DNA from: Clostridia bacterium
Lineage (GTDB): Bacteria; Bacillota; Clostridia; Oscillospirales; RGIG577
Assembly: GCA_017419325.1 (NCBI GenBank)
Contig: JAFOLN010000124.1
Coordinates: 1-13,793, forward strand
DNA length: 13,793 bases
Reading direction: 5' to 3'
Shown here: positions 1 through 6,967 of the stretch, one piece after another
Numbering within the stretch: the stretch's first letter is position 1
Layout: the number at the start of each line of letters is the position of its first letter
Position numbers and translations under genes: made by a program
The notes under the pieces: model-generated
The model's input: the letters and a program-made list of their open reading frames with translations, nothing else
Databases searched by the model: none
What the model was told of the DNA's origin: nothing

Positions 1-665
1 GTTGCAAGCTCGTCCGCGCGCTTGAAGGCCGAAACGAAGAGCGGCACGAGTATGGGCACAAGCGCCTTTGCCCTCTTTAAGAGGCTTCCCGTCTCAAAAT
101 CGGCTCCGCGCGCCTTCTGCGCATTTATTATCTTCTCCGTCTCCTCAACGAGCGTGGGTATGAACCTTATGGCAATGGTCATCATCATGGCTATCTCATG
201 CGCCGGGAAGCCGAAGCGCTTGAAGGGCGAAAAAACGCTCTCCACCGCGTCGGTAAGCAGTATGGGCGATGTGGTGTACGTAAGGATTATGGCCACGCCT
301 ATGATAAGGTAAACTATCCTTATGGCCATGAATACGCCCATCATTATGCCGTCGGTTGTGACTCTGAGTATGCCCCATTCCCACAGCACTTCGCCGTTCG
401 GGTTATAGAAGATATTCAGCACAGCCGTTATGATGACTATAACGAATATGGGCTTAAGCCCCTTTAAAACGAGCCCGAGCGGAATCTCGGACACCTTTAC
501 CACAACAGCTAAAAGCACGCCGAGAATAATATAGGCGATAAGGCTGTTTATTATAAAAAGCACCACTATGAATATGAGCGCCAAAAGGAGCTTCGTTCTC
601 GGGTCAAGGCGGTGTATGGGCGAGGTGCCGGGGAAGAACTGACCTAAAGTGATGTCCTTAAGCAT
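1..665 (-). CDS. ecfT: EcfT, transmembrane subunit of ECF transporter (3' end cut by window edge)
   Basis: This is the membrane scaffold of a group II energy-coupling factor transporter. It joins the two ATPases EcfA1/EcfA2 to interchangeable substrate-binding S components for vitamin or metal uptake. Reading from the ATG at 665 gives MLKDITLGQFFPGTSPIHRL, the typical EcfT N-terminus with its GxFxPGxSxIHRLDPRTK pattern. Long hydrophobic segments follow, rich in Ile, Leu and Val. A conserved AQKARGADF-type coupling-helix motif near the visible end contains one of the Ala-Arg-Gly signatures that contact the ATPases. About 221 codons are visible; the family is usually about 265, so the second coupling motif and last helix lie outside. 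The start overlaps the ecfA2 stop by 8 nt, which implies translational coupling. No S component is present in the window. Confidence 0.95.
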   Translation of the reverse strand, partial: MLKDITLGQFFPGTSPIHRLDPRTKLLLALIFIVVLFIINSLIAYIILGVLLAVVVKVSEIPLGLVLKGLKPIFVIVIITAVLNIFYNPNGEVLWEWGILRVTTDGIMMGVFMAIRIVYLIIGVAIILTYTTSPILLTDAVESVFSPFKRFGFPAHEIAMMMTIAIRFIPTLVEETEKIINAQKARGADFETGSLLKRAKALVPILVPLFVSAFKRADELA

Positions 666-1524
666 CTTTGCCCACCTCCCCCAAAAGCCGTTTGCTCATA
701 AGCTCATAGGCGTATTTTACCGTATAGACATTCGTATCTATGTCCACGCCGCGCTCCTTCAGTCTTTTGAATACCTTCGTTATCGTCGGTATGTCAAGTC
801 CCATGGAGCCAAGCGACTCCGCGTCGGCGAATATCTCGCCCACGGGCAGAAATCTCTCTATTTTTCCGTTCTTTACAACGATTATCTTATCCACCGTCTT
901 TGCCATGTCCTCCATGGAGTGGGAAACTATTATGACGGTGGAGTTGTTTTCCTTGTGATACTTCTTTATCTGGGAAAGCAGGTCGTCTCTCGCCTTCGGG
1001 TCAAGGCCCGCCGTGGGCTCGTCAAGCACCAGCACCTCGGGCTTCATGGCGATAACGCCCGCAATGGCCACTCTTCTTTTCTGACCGCCCGAAAGGTCGA
1101 AGGGCGACTGCTCAAGGATATCCTCTGTAAGGCCGACGAACTTAAGCGCATACATAACGCGCTCTTTTATCTCGTCCTCCGAAAGAGCCATATTCGTGGG
1201 GCCGAAGGCTATATCCCTGTACACGGTCTCCTCAAAGAGCTGATGCTCGGGATACTGGAACACAAGGCCTATTTTGAACCTTACGTCGCGTATATTTGTG
1301 TCCTTGTCCCACATATCGCGGCCGTCAAGCAGTATTTTTCCTTTTGTGGGCTTTAAGATGCCGTTCAAGTGCTGCACAAGCGTTGACTTGCCGCTTCCCG
1401 TGTGTCCTATAAGCCCTATGAAATCGTGATCCTCTATGGTTATGCTCACATCGTCCAGCGCGTTCTTCACGAAAGGCGTGCCTGCGCCGTAAGTATGCGT
1501 CAGATTCTGTATTTCGATTTTCAC
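658..1524 (-). CDS. ecfA2: EcfA2, ECF transporter ATP-binding protein
   Basis: This is the second ATPase of the energy-coupling factor complex, working as a heterodimer with EcfA1 on the cytoplasmic face. From the GTG start the protein has 288 residues, the usual size. It shows Walker A GHTGSGKST (about 40-48), Q-loop Gln90, signature LSGGQKRR (144-151), Walker B VLVLDEP with catalytic Glu169, and switch His202. The C-terminal part with MGLDIPTITKVFKRL is typical of the EcfA/CbiO C-terminal domain. An upstream in-frame ATG at 1563 would add 13 residues inside ecfA1. The GTG is preferred because it makes a 4-nt GTGA overlap with the ecfA1 stop and has a GGAGGG site 6 nt upstream. EcfA2 rather than EcfA1 is assigned from the IEIQNLTHTY start and gene order. 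Confidence 0.95.
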   Translation of the reverse strand: MKIEIQNLTHTYGAGTPFVKNALDDVSITIEDHDFIGLIGHTGSGKSTLVQHLNGILKPTKGKILLDGRDMWDKDTNIRDVRFKIGLVFQYPEHQLFEETVYRDIAFGPTNMALSEDEIKERVMYALKFVGLTEDILEQSPFDLSGGQKRRVAIAGVIAMKPEVLVLDEPTAGLDPKARDDLLSQIKKYHKENNSTVIIVSHSMEDMAKTVDKIIVVKNGKIERFLPVGEIFADAESLGSMGLDIPTITKVFKRLKERGVDIDTNVYTVKYAYELMSKRLLGEVGKDA

Positions 1525-2369
1525 CTTTGTCCCTCCAGAAGACCGTAAAGCACATCGGCGCATTCCTCGTCGGTCAGCACCGTTTTGTCGATATCCACAC
1601 CCGCGCGCTTTAAAAGATATATAAGCTCCGTCGTCTGAGGCACGTCAAGCCCCACGGACTTAAGCTCCTCAACGTGCGAAAACACCTCATAGGGGCCGCC
1701 GTCAAGCACAATGCGGCCTTCGTCCATAACGACTACTCTGTCGGCCATTATGGCCTCGTTCATAAAATGGGTTATCATTACGATGGTTATGCCCGCCTTT
1801 CGGTTGAGCTCCCTTATCGTATTCATGACTTCCTTTCGTCCCTGCGGGTCGAGCATGGCCGTGGGCTCGTCAAGCACTATGCATTTGGGCATCATGGCAA
1901 GCACGCCCGCTATGGCTATGCGCTGCTTCTGACCGCCCGAAAGGTGGTACGACGCCGCCTCCTTATATTCGCTCATGCCCACCGCCTCAAGCGCATCGTC
2001 CACGCGCTTTCTTATCTCGGCGGGCGGCACTCCAAGGTTCTCGGGGGCAAAGGCCACGTCCTCCTCCACCACGGTTGCGACTATCTGATTGTCGGGGTTC
2101 TGAAATACCATGCCGACGCGCTGGCGAAGCTCGAAAAGCTTCTCCTCATCGGCGGTGTCTATCCCGTCAACGTATACCTTGCCCTCGGTGGGAGTAAGTA
2201 TGGCATTTAGGTGCTTCGCAAGCGTTGATTTGCCGCTTCCGTTGTGCCCAAGCACCGTGACGAAGGAGCCCTCCTCTACGGTGAGGTTTATCCTGTCAAG
2301 CACCGGCTTCGGCTGCTCGGGAGCATATTTAAAGCTCACATTCTCAAATGAGATAAAAGGTTTCATCAT
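1521..2369 (-). CDS. ecfA1: EcfA1, ECF transporter ATP-binding protein
   Basis: This is the first ATPase of the energy-coupling factor module. It has 282 residues with a complete ABC ATPase set: Walker A GHNGSGKST (41-49), Q-loop QNPDNQ starting at Gln90, signature LSGGQKQR (143-150), Walker B CIVLDEPTAMLD with Glu168, and switch His201. The QNPDNQ(I/M)VATVVEEDVAF stretch is characteristic of EcfA1. The start is a double ATG (2369 and 2366). The GGAG site is 4 nt from the first and 7 nt from the second, so the second may be the one used, losing one Met. The upstream methyltransferase gene ends 13 nt before it, and the 3' end overlaps ecfA2 by 4 nt. It is the first ECF gene of the unit. Confidence 0.95.
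   Translation of the reverse strand: MMKPFISFENVSFKYAPEQPKPVLDRINLTVEEGSFVTVLGHNGSGKSTLAKHLNAILTPTEGKVYVDGIDTADEEKLFELRQRVGMVFQNPDNQIVATVVEEDVAFAPENLGVPPAEIRKRVDDALEAVGMSEYKEAASYHLSGGQKQRIAIAGVLAMMPKCIVLDEPTAMLDPQGRKEVMNTIRELNRKAGITIVMITHFMNEAIMADRVVVMDEGRIVLDGGPYEVFSHVEELKSVGLDVPQTTELIYLLKRAGVDIDKTVLTDEECADVLYGLLEGQR
1531..1536 (-). promoter_or_regulatory. Ribosome binding site deciding the ecfA2 GTG start
   Basis: GGAGGG lies 6 nt before the GTG at 1524 and sits inside the last codons of ecfA1. This supports the GTG over the longer ATG reading and fits stop-start coupling between the two ATPases. Confidence 0.75.
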
Positions 2370-2382
2370 AAATCTCCAAATA

Positions 2383-3240
2383 TTAAAACTCGACGCGCCC
2401 CGCCGTGCCGCAAGGCAGCACTATATCGGCGCTCTTTACGGGAAGACCTATCTCCCGGGAGGACACCCTGCCTCCCCTTTTCTTCGTTACGGTAAGCTTC
2501 AGTATATTCTCTATAAGGGCCGGGCCCAGTACGGAGGTATACGAGTTTACAAGAAAGAAGAGCGGCTCGTCGCTTAAAAGCGACTCGGAAAGCTCGCAAA
2601 GCTCGTAAAGCCTGTCCTCAATCTTGAACACCTCGCCGTCGGGGCCGCGCCCGTAGGACGGGGGATCCATTATGACGGCGTCGTATCTTGAGCCGCGCCT
2701 TATCTCGCGCTTTATGAATTTTATGCAGTCGTCCACGATGTACCGTATGGGCGCGTCCGTAAGGCCGCAGGCGGCCGCGTTGTCCTTCGCCCAGGATACC
2801 ATGCCCTTCGCCGCGTCAACGTGGCAGACGCTGGCTCCCGCCTTTGCGGCGGCCATTGTCGCGCCGCCCGTGTACGCAAAGAGGTTTAAAACACGCACGG
2901 GGCGTCCCGCGTTCTTTATAAGCGGCATGAACCAGTCCCAGTTTACGGCCTGCTCCGGGAAAAGCCCCGTATGCTTGAAGCCGAACTGCTTAAGTCTGAA
3001 GCGAAGCTCGCCGTAGGACACAAAGAACGTGTCCCGCGCAAACCTGTCCCATGAGCCGCCGCCGCTTTTTGAGCGCGTATATCGCGCGTCGGCACGTCCC
3101 CAAAGCTTCGCATCCCTGTTTTTTGTCCAGATCACGGTGGGATCGGGACGTATAAGTATTATATCTCCCCAGCGCTCAAGCTTTTCTCCGTCGGAGGCGT
3201 CAAGCACCTCATAATCGCGCCAGTTCTCGGCTAACCACAT
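2383..3240 (-). CDS. Class I SAM-dependent methyltransferase, RlmI/RlmK type (probable RNA methyltransferase)
   Basis: The 285-residue protein has a Rossmann methyltransferase fold of the Methyltrans_SAM/RlmI-like group. The SAM-binding motif I is VLNLFAYTGGATMAAAKAGA (117-136), followed by an acidic VDAAKG loop near Asp142. The catalytic-loop motif DPPSYGRGP (192-200) is followed by a GEVFKIED stretch. The N-terminal 110 residues are a short beta-rich lead-in (WGDIILIRPDPTVIW) rather than the full PUA domain of E. coli RlmI. A late Cys277 in LPCGTAGR could be catalytic if this is an m5C enzyme; that is inference. The family modifies rRNA bases, but the target here is not predictable. Its ATG follows the glmM stop by 3 nt, with a GGAG site inside the glmM end, so it is translated with glmM. 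Confidence 0.85.
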   Translation of the reverse strand: MWLAENWRDYEVLDASDGEKLERWGDIILIRPDPTVIWTKNRDAKLWGRADARYTRSKSGGGSWDRFARDTFFVSYGELRFRLKQFGFKHTGLFPEQAVNWDWFMPLIKNAGRPVRVLNLFAYTGGATMAAAKAGASVCHVDAAKGMVSWAKDNAAACGLTDAPIRYIVDDCIKFIKREIRRGSRYDAVIMDPPSYGRGPDGEVFKIEDRLYELCELSESLLSDEPLFFLVNSYTSVLGPALIENILKLTVTKKRGGRVSSREIGLPVKSADIVLPCGTAGRVEF

Positions 3241-3243
3241 ATC

Positions 3244-4596
3244 CTATGCTCCGTATTTATCCTTTATCGCGCCTGCTATTTCGTCAGCAAGCTTTTCTAT
3301 CATATCCGTGTCCTCGCCCTCAAGCATTACGCGGATGAGAGCCTCCGTGCCCGACGCGCGCACCACGGTGCGTCCCGTGTCGCCGAGAGCGTCGTTTACC
3401 TTCGCTATAACGGTCTGTATGTCGGGGTCGGAGTCTATTGCCTTCTTTCCCTCGGGAGTTACGCGCACGTTCTTTATCGTCTGCGGGAACTTTTTCATGA
3501 CGGACGCAAATTCCGATGCGCGTATGTTCTGCTTTTTCAGCGCAAGCAGCCACCTCAGCGCGGAAAGCTCGCCGTCGCCTGTGGTGTTGTAGTCGGAAAG
3601 GATAATATGCCCCGACTGCTCGCCGCCTATGTTATAGCCGCCCTCAAGCATGGCCTCGATGACGTACCTGTCGCCCACCTTCGTTTTTACAACGTCTATG
3701 CCGTCCGCCTCCATGCGCTTGAAAAAGCCCATGTTGGTCATTATGGTAACGACAGCGGCGTTTCCCTTAAGCGTGCCGTTTTTCTTCATGTCGAGGGCAA
3801 GACCCGCGATTATCCTGTCGCCGTCTATCTCTTCGCCGCATTCGTCCACCATGAGCACGCGGTCGGCGTCTCCGTCGAATGCCACGCCCACATCGTAGCC
3901 GCCCTCTTTTACGACAGCCTTCAGCGCCTCAAGATGCGTAGAGCCGCACTTGTCATTTATATTTGTGCCGTCGGGCGTGTTCGAGAACACGTATGCGTCC
4001 GCGCCGAGGCGCCCGAAAAGCTCGCCGGCAGTGCCCGACGCGGAGCCGTTCGCGCAGTCAACGGCTATCTTCATGCCCGAAAGGCTGCCGTCCGCGGCCG
4101 TCATGAGAAAATCGACGTATTCCTTCTTCGCGTCGGCATATACGCGGACTTTTCCCACGTCCGCGCCCGACACGACGGGAAATTCAAATTCTTTGTCGTC
4201 AAGAATGGCCTCTATTTTTGCTTCTATCTCGTCGGAGAGCTTTCGTCCCTCCGAATTGAACAGCTTTATGCCGTTGTATTCCATGGAATTGTGGGACGCG
4301 GAGATAACCACGCCGGCATCGGCGGAAAGCTTCTTTACAAAGTAAGCCACCGCAGGCGTGGGGATGACGCCGAGGCTTACAACGCCCGCTCCAACGGAGC
4401 AAAAGCCCGCCGTCATGGCCGCCTCAAGCATATCAGAGGATATGCGCGTGTCCTTTCCTATGAGTATGAGGGGCTTATGCGCGCAGGCCTCTGAAAGCAC
4501 AAGCGCCGCCGCTCTGCCCGTCCTGAACGCAAGCTCGTTCGTAAGGTCTGTGTTTGCGATGCCCCGTATCCCGTCGGTGCCAAAATATTTGCCCAT
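3244..4596 (-). CDS. glmM: Phosphoglucosamine mutase
   Basis: GlmM interconverts glucosamine-6-phosphate and glucosamine-1-phosphate in the cytosol, on the path to UDP-GlcNAc and peptidoglycan. From the ATG at 4596 it has 450 residues, the family's normal length. Features seen: N-terminal GKYFGTDGIRG; active-site SASHN with phospho-acceptor Ser101; Mg-binding DGDADR (241-246); sugar-binding GEQSGH (325-330); phosphate-binding RASGTEALIRVM (413-424). A longer reading from 4665 would add 23 residues inside ruvB, but the conserved N-terminus and a GGAGG 6 nt upstream fix the shorter start. It starts 22 nt after ruvB and ends 3 nt before the methyltransferase gene. In many Firmicutes glmM sits in cdaA-cdaR-glmM; here neither partner is adjacent. 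Confidence 0.97.
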   Translation of the reverse strand: MGKYFGTDGIRGIANTDLTNELAFRTGRAAALVLSEACAHKPLILIGKDTRISSDMLEAAMTAGFCSVGAGVVSLGVIPTPAVAYFVKKLSADAGVVISASHNSMEYNGIKLFNSEGRKLSDEIEAKIEAILDDKEFEFPVVSGADVGKVRVYADAKKEYVDFLMTAADGSLSGMKIAVDCANGSASGTAGELFGRLGADAYVFSNTPDGTNINDKCGSTHLEALKAVVKEGGYDVGVAFDGDADRVLMVDECGEEIDGDRIIAGLALDMKKNGTLKGNAAVVTIMTNMGFFKRMEADGIDVVKTKVGDRYVIEAMLEGGYNIGGEQSGHIILSDYNTTGDGELSALRWLLALKKQNIRASEFASVMKKFPQTIKNVRVTPEGKKAIDSDPDIQTVIAKVNDALGDTGRTVVRASGTEALIRVMLEGEDTDMIEKLADEIAGAIKDKYGA

Positions 4597-4602
4597 AATA
4601 AT

Positions 4603-4607
4603 CCTCC
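4603..4607 (-). promoter_or_regulatory. Ribosome binding site deciding the glmM start
   Basis: GGAGG lies 6 nt before the ATG at 4596 in the short ruvB-glmM gap. It rules in the start that gives the conserved GKYFGTDG N-terminus and rules out a longer reading inside ruvB. Confidence 0.8.
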
Positions 4608-4618
4608 GAAAATATTTC

Positions 4619-5671
4619 TTACGGCATATCCATTTTAAGCTGGCTGCCGCCTTCGTTTTTCTCATCCTTCATGGGTATGCCAAGATGCCTGTATGCAAGC
4701 GGCGTAACTACGCGGCCTCTCGGGGTGCGTCCGAGAAAGCCTATCTGCATAAGGTACGGCTCGTATACGTCCTCTATGGTGTTCGAGTCCTCGCCTATGG
4801 TGGCGCCCAGCGTATCAAGTCCCACGGGGCCGCCGCCGAATATTTTAATTATGGATTTAAGCATCCGCCTGTCAATGGCGTCAAGCCCCAGCGCGTCTAT
4901 CTCAAGCATGGAAAGCGCGCTGTCGGCAACTTCCTTCGTTATAACGCCGTCCGCCCTCACCTGCGCGTAGTCGCGCACGTTCTTTAAAAGCCTGTTTGCT
5001 ATACGCGGCGTGCCTCTTGAGCGCTTCGCAATCTCAAGCGCCCCATCCTCCTCGGCCGTTATGCCAAGGATGCGCGCCGAGCGCATGACAATCTCGAGAA
5101 GCTCCCTGTCCGTGTACATCTCAAGGCGCAGTATAACGCCGAACCTGTCGCGAAGCGGCGACGTTATCTGTCCCGCGCGGGTGGTGGCCCCTATAAGGGT
5201 GAAGGGCTTTAGCTCTAGGCGTATTGAGCGCGCCGACGGGCCTTTTCCTATGATTATGTCAAGCTCGCAGTCCTCCATGGCGGGATAAAGTATCTCCTCC
5301 ACGCTGCGGCTCAGTCTGTGTATCTCGTCTATGAACAGTACATCGTGCTCCGACAGGTTCGTAAGAAGCGCCGCAAGGTCGCCCGGCTTTTCTATGGCGG
5401 GGCCCGAGGTCACCCTGAGGTTTACGCCCATCTCGTTTGCTATAACGCCGGCGAGAGTCGTCTTTCCGAGTCCCGGAGGGCCGTATAAAAGCACATGGTC
5501 TATGCCCTCGCCTCTCTCTTTTGCCGCCTTTATGGCGATGGAGAGGCGTTCCTTCGCCTTCTCTTGTCCTATGTATTCGTCCATATGGCGCGGGCGAAGC
5601 GAGGTCTCGATGTCCGCGTCAAACGACGTAAGGTTTTCCGATATAAGCCTTGTCCTGTTTTCCTCACTCAA
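4619..5671 (-). CDS. ruvB: Holliday junction branch migration ATPase RuvB
   Basis: RuvB is the hexameric AAA+ motor that, with RuvA, drives branch migration of Holliday junctions. The 350 residues carry LRPRHMDEYIGQ (25-36), Walker A GPPGLGKTT (64-72), Walker B FIDEIH (113-118), sensor 1 GATTRAG (161-167), the SPLRDRFG segment with the arginine finger (171-178), sensor 2 GTPRIANR (220-227) and a C-terminal winged helix ending in GRTPRGRV. The length is normal, with a short charged tail. The start is TTG: no better start lies upstream in frame, the next ATG (Met30) would cut into the conserved N-terminus, and AAGGAG lies 9 nt upstream. The gene begins 14 nt after the ruvA stop. Confidence 0.97.
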   Translation of the reverse strand: MSEENRTRLISENLTSFDADIETSLRPRHMDEYIGQEKAKERLSIAIKAAKERGEGIDHVLLYGPPGLGKTTLAGVIANEMGVNLRVTSGPAIEKPGDLAALLTNLSEHDVLFIDEIHRLSRSVEEILYPAMEDCELDIIIGKGPSARSIRLELKPFTLIGATTRAGQITSPLRDRFGVILRLEMYTDRELLEIVMRSARILGITAEEDGALEIAKRSRGTPRIANRLLKNVRDYAQVRADGVITKEVADSALSMLEIDALGLDAIDRRMLKSIIKIFGGGPVGLDTLGATIGEDSNTIEDVYEPYLMQIGFLGRTPRGRVVTPLAYRHLGIPMKDEKNEGGSQLKMDMP

Positions 5672-5680
5672 GGCGGTTCG

Positions 5681-5686
5681 CTCCTT
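5681..5686 (-). promoter_or_regulatory. Ribosome binding site deciding the ruvB TTG start
   Basis: AAGGAG overlaps the ruvA stop codon and lies 9 nt before the TTG at 5671. This supports TTG initiation and ruvA-ruvB coupling. Confidence 0.7.
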
Positions 5687-6279
5687 TATCTCATCAATTC
5701 TTTAAGGCTTTTTCTTATTATCTCCTCGACCGTCATGGACTCGGTGTCCATGCCCTTAAGAACGCCCTCCGCCTGCTGAAGGCTGAAGCCGAGAGCCGTA
5801 AGACCGTCCCTCGCTTCCTCGAAGCGGCTGCCCTGCACGAAGGAGGTAGGCCCGTCGTCGCCTTCGCCCTCGGGGAAGGTGTAGCCCTTAAACTTGTTTT
5901 TAAGCTCAAGCACTATTCTCTGCGAGGCCTTGTTTCCTATGCCCTGCGCCTTCTGTATCGTTTTATGGTCGCCCGTGACTATGGCGCGTATCACCGTGTC
6001 GGGCGGCATGGAAAGAAGGCTTGCGGCGCTCTTTGCGCCCACGCCCGAAACGTCCAAAAGAGCCGTAAAAAGGTCAAGCTCCTCTCTTGTAAGAAAGCCG
6101 TATATGTCGAACTTGTCTTCGCCTATGGAGGCGTATGTATAAAGCTTCGTCTTCTCTCCGTCCTTAAGCTGCTTTCTTGTATGAAGCCCCGTATATACGA
6201 GATATCCCACGCCGCCGCAGTCAACTGCAACGCGCGTATCGTCGATTATCTCCACGGTGCCGTTAAGGTAATAAAACAT
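5686..6279 (-). CDS. ruvA: Holliday junction-binding protein RuvA
   Basis: RuvA binds four-way junctions as a tetramer and loads RuvB. The 197-residue protein has the N-terminal OB domain (MFYYLNGTVEIID onward, ending in KFDIYGF near residue 62) with acidic pin residues Glu54-Asp55. Two helix-hairpin-helix DNA-binding motifs follow: LLDVSGVGAKSA (about 74-85) and KAQGIGNKASQRI (about 110-122). After a Gly/Asp-rich linker, a C-terminal three-helix domain (RFEEARDGLTALGF to the end) contacts RuvB. The length is as expected. The ATG is 3 nt past the ruvC stop, and an AGGTGAG site overlaps that stop, so the two genes are coupled. Confidence 0.97.
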   Translation of the reverse strand: MFYYLNGTVEIIDDTRVAVDCGGVGYLVYTGLHTRKQLKDGEKTKLYTYASIGEDKFDIYGFLTREELDLFTALLDVSGVGAKSAASLLSMPPDTVIRAIVTGDHKTIQKAQGIGNKASQRIVLELKNKFKGYTFPEGEGDDGPTSFVQGSRFEEARDGLTALGFSLQQAEGVLKGMDTESMTVEEIIRKSLKELMR

Positions 6280-6282
6280 ATC

Positions 6283-6765
6283 TCACCTCATGATGGAATT
6301 GTTGCTGTGCGCGTGGCATATGGCGATGGCAAGCGCATCGGCGGTGTCGTCGGGCTTCGGCACGGCCTTAAGGTTCAGAAGTATCTTCGTCATCTGCTGC
6401 ACCTGGTTCTTGTCGGCGCGGCCGTAGCCCACCACCGCCTGCTTTACCTGAAGCGGCGTATACTCGAAGGTCGGCACGTTGTTCTGCGCGCAGGTAAGAA
6501 GTATCGCGCCCCTGGCCTGAGCCACGGCTATGGCCGTCTTTATGTTTTTGTTGAAAAACAGCTCCTCTATGGCGACGGCGTCGGGCTTGAACATATTGAT
6601 AAGGTTTATAAGCTGCGCGTTTATGGACAGAAGCCGCGAATTGAACTCCGTGTGCGCCTCTGTAAGTATCGCGCCGTAATCCAGCGTCGTAAATGAATTG
6701 CCCCTGTATTCAATTATGCCGTATCCCACCGTTGCGAGCCCGGGATCGATGCCCAGTATTATCAT
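6283..6765 (-). CDS. ruvC: Holliday junction endonuclease RuvC
   Basis: RuvC is the dimeric Mg-dependent nuclease that cuts Holliday junctions. The 160 residues show the RNase H-like fold pattern MIILGIDPGLATVGYG with catalytic Asp7, then AIEELFF with Glu67, and PDDTADALAIA supplying Asp140 and Asp143. These correspond to the four acidic residues of E. coli RuvC (D7, E66, D138, D141). PLQVKQAVVGYGRADKNQV is the usual core motif between them. It is the first gene of the ruvCAB unit. An AAGGA site lies 7 nt upstream of the ATG, and a promoter is placed about 40 nt upstream. Confidence 0.97.
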   Translation of the reverse strand: MIILGIDPGLATVGYGIIEYRGNSFTTLDYGAILTEAHTEFNSRLLSINAQLINLINMFKPDAVAIEELFFNKNIKTAIAVAQARGAILLTCAQNNVPTFEYTPLQVKQAVVGYGRADKNQVQQMTKILLNLKAVPKPDDTADALAIAICHAHSNNSIMR

Positions 6766-6805
6766 TCTTATTTCCTTGCCTTAAAAATAAATAATATAAT
6801 AGTGA

Positions 6806-6834
6806 ATTATAACACATTCGCGCCTAAAGCACAA
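6806..6834 (-). promoter_or_regulatory. Predicted sigma-A promoter of the ruvCAB-glmM-ecf unit
   Basis: On the minus strand an extended -10 (TGTTATAAT, hexamer at 6806-6811) lies 17 nt from a weak -35 TTGTGC (6829-6834, only TTG matching). The predicted start is near 6799, giving a leader of about 34 nt before ruvC. It sits in an AT-rich gap just past the terminator of the preceding unit, as expected for the head of the next one. Confidence 0.65.
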
Positions 6835-6916
6835 TAAATTTTACTTACAATATGAAAAATATGTATTCATCCGTTATTATACTATTCTTCGCGCCGCGCT
6901 TTGTGCCGTAAATGTG

Positions 6917-6949
6917 AAAAAAGAGGGGCGGTGAATGCCTTGCCCCTCT
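6917..6949 (-). terminator. Rho-independent terminator after the alaS-hinT-cofE-like unit
   Basis: On the minus strand an 8-bp stem AGAGGGGC/GCCCCTCT (arms at 6942-6949 and 6922-6929) with a 12-nt loop is followed directly by a run of six T (6917-6922, the first shared with the stem end). It begins 18 nt after the stop of the CofE-like gene. The plus strand lacks an equal T-run, so it acts on the minus direction. Confidence 0.9.
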
Positions 6950-6967
6950 CTTGTCCGTGTGGTCTGA

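Noticed and set aside
649..1356. 235-codon plus-strand open frame over ecfA2
   Set aside because: It is antisense to a complete ABC ATPase and has no recognisable product.
1525..1563. ATG at 1563 as the ecfA2 start
   Set aside because: It would extend 39 nt into ecfA1 with a non-conserved N-terminus. The GTG at 1524 has a good ribosome site and the usual overlap.
3607..4494. 295-codon open frame on the plus strand inside glmM
   Set aside because: It is in register antisense to glmM, whose catalytic motifs are all intact; the open frame follows from codon bias.
5650..6696. 348-codon open frame on the plus strand across ruvA and ruvC
   Set aside because: It is codon-for-codon antisense to ruvA and ruvC, stays open only because those genes rarely use TTA, CTA or TCA, encodes a His/Arg/Leu-rich product without known domains, and has no ribosome site. 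It ends at 6694-6696 exactly where ruvC uses a TCA serine codon.
6876..6881. Second TATAAT on the minus strand upstream of ruvC
   Set aside because: No -35-like hexamer lies at 16-18 nt (ACAAAG at 17) and there is no TG extension, so it is weaker than the extended -10 at 6806-6811. It could be a minor second promoter but is not supported.
6766..6967. Possible small RNA or riboswitch in the largest intergenic gap
   Set aside because: The gap is accounted for by a terminator and a promoter. The remaining AT-rich DNA shows no convincing paired structure or known motif.
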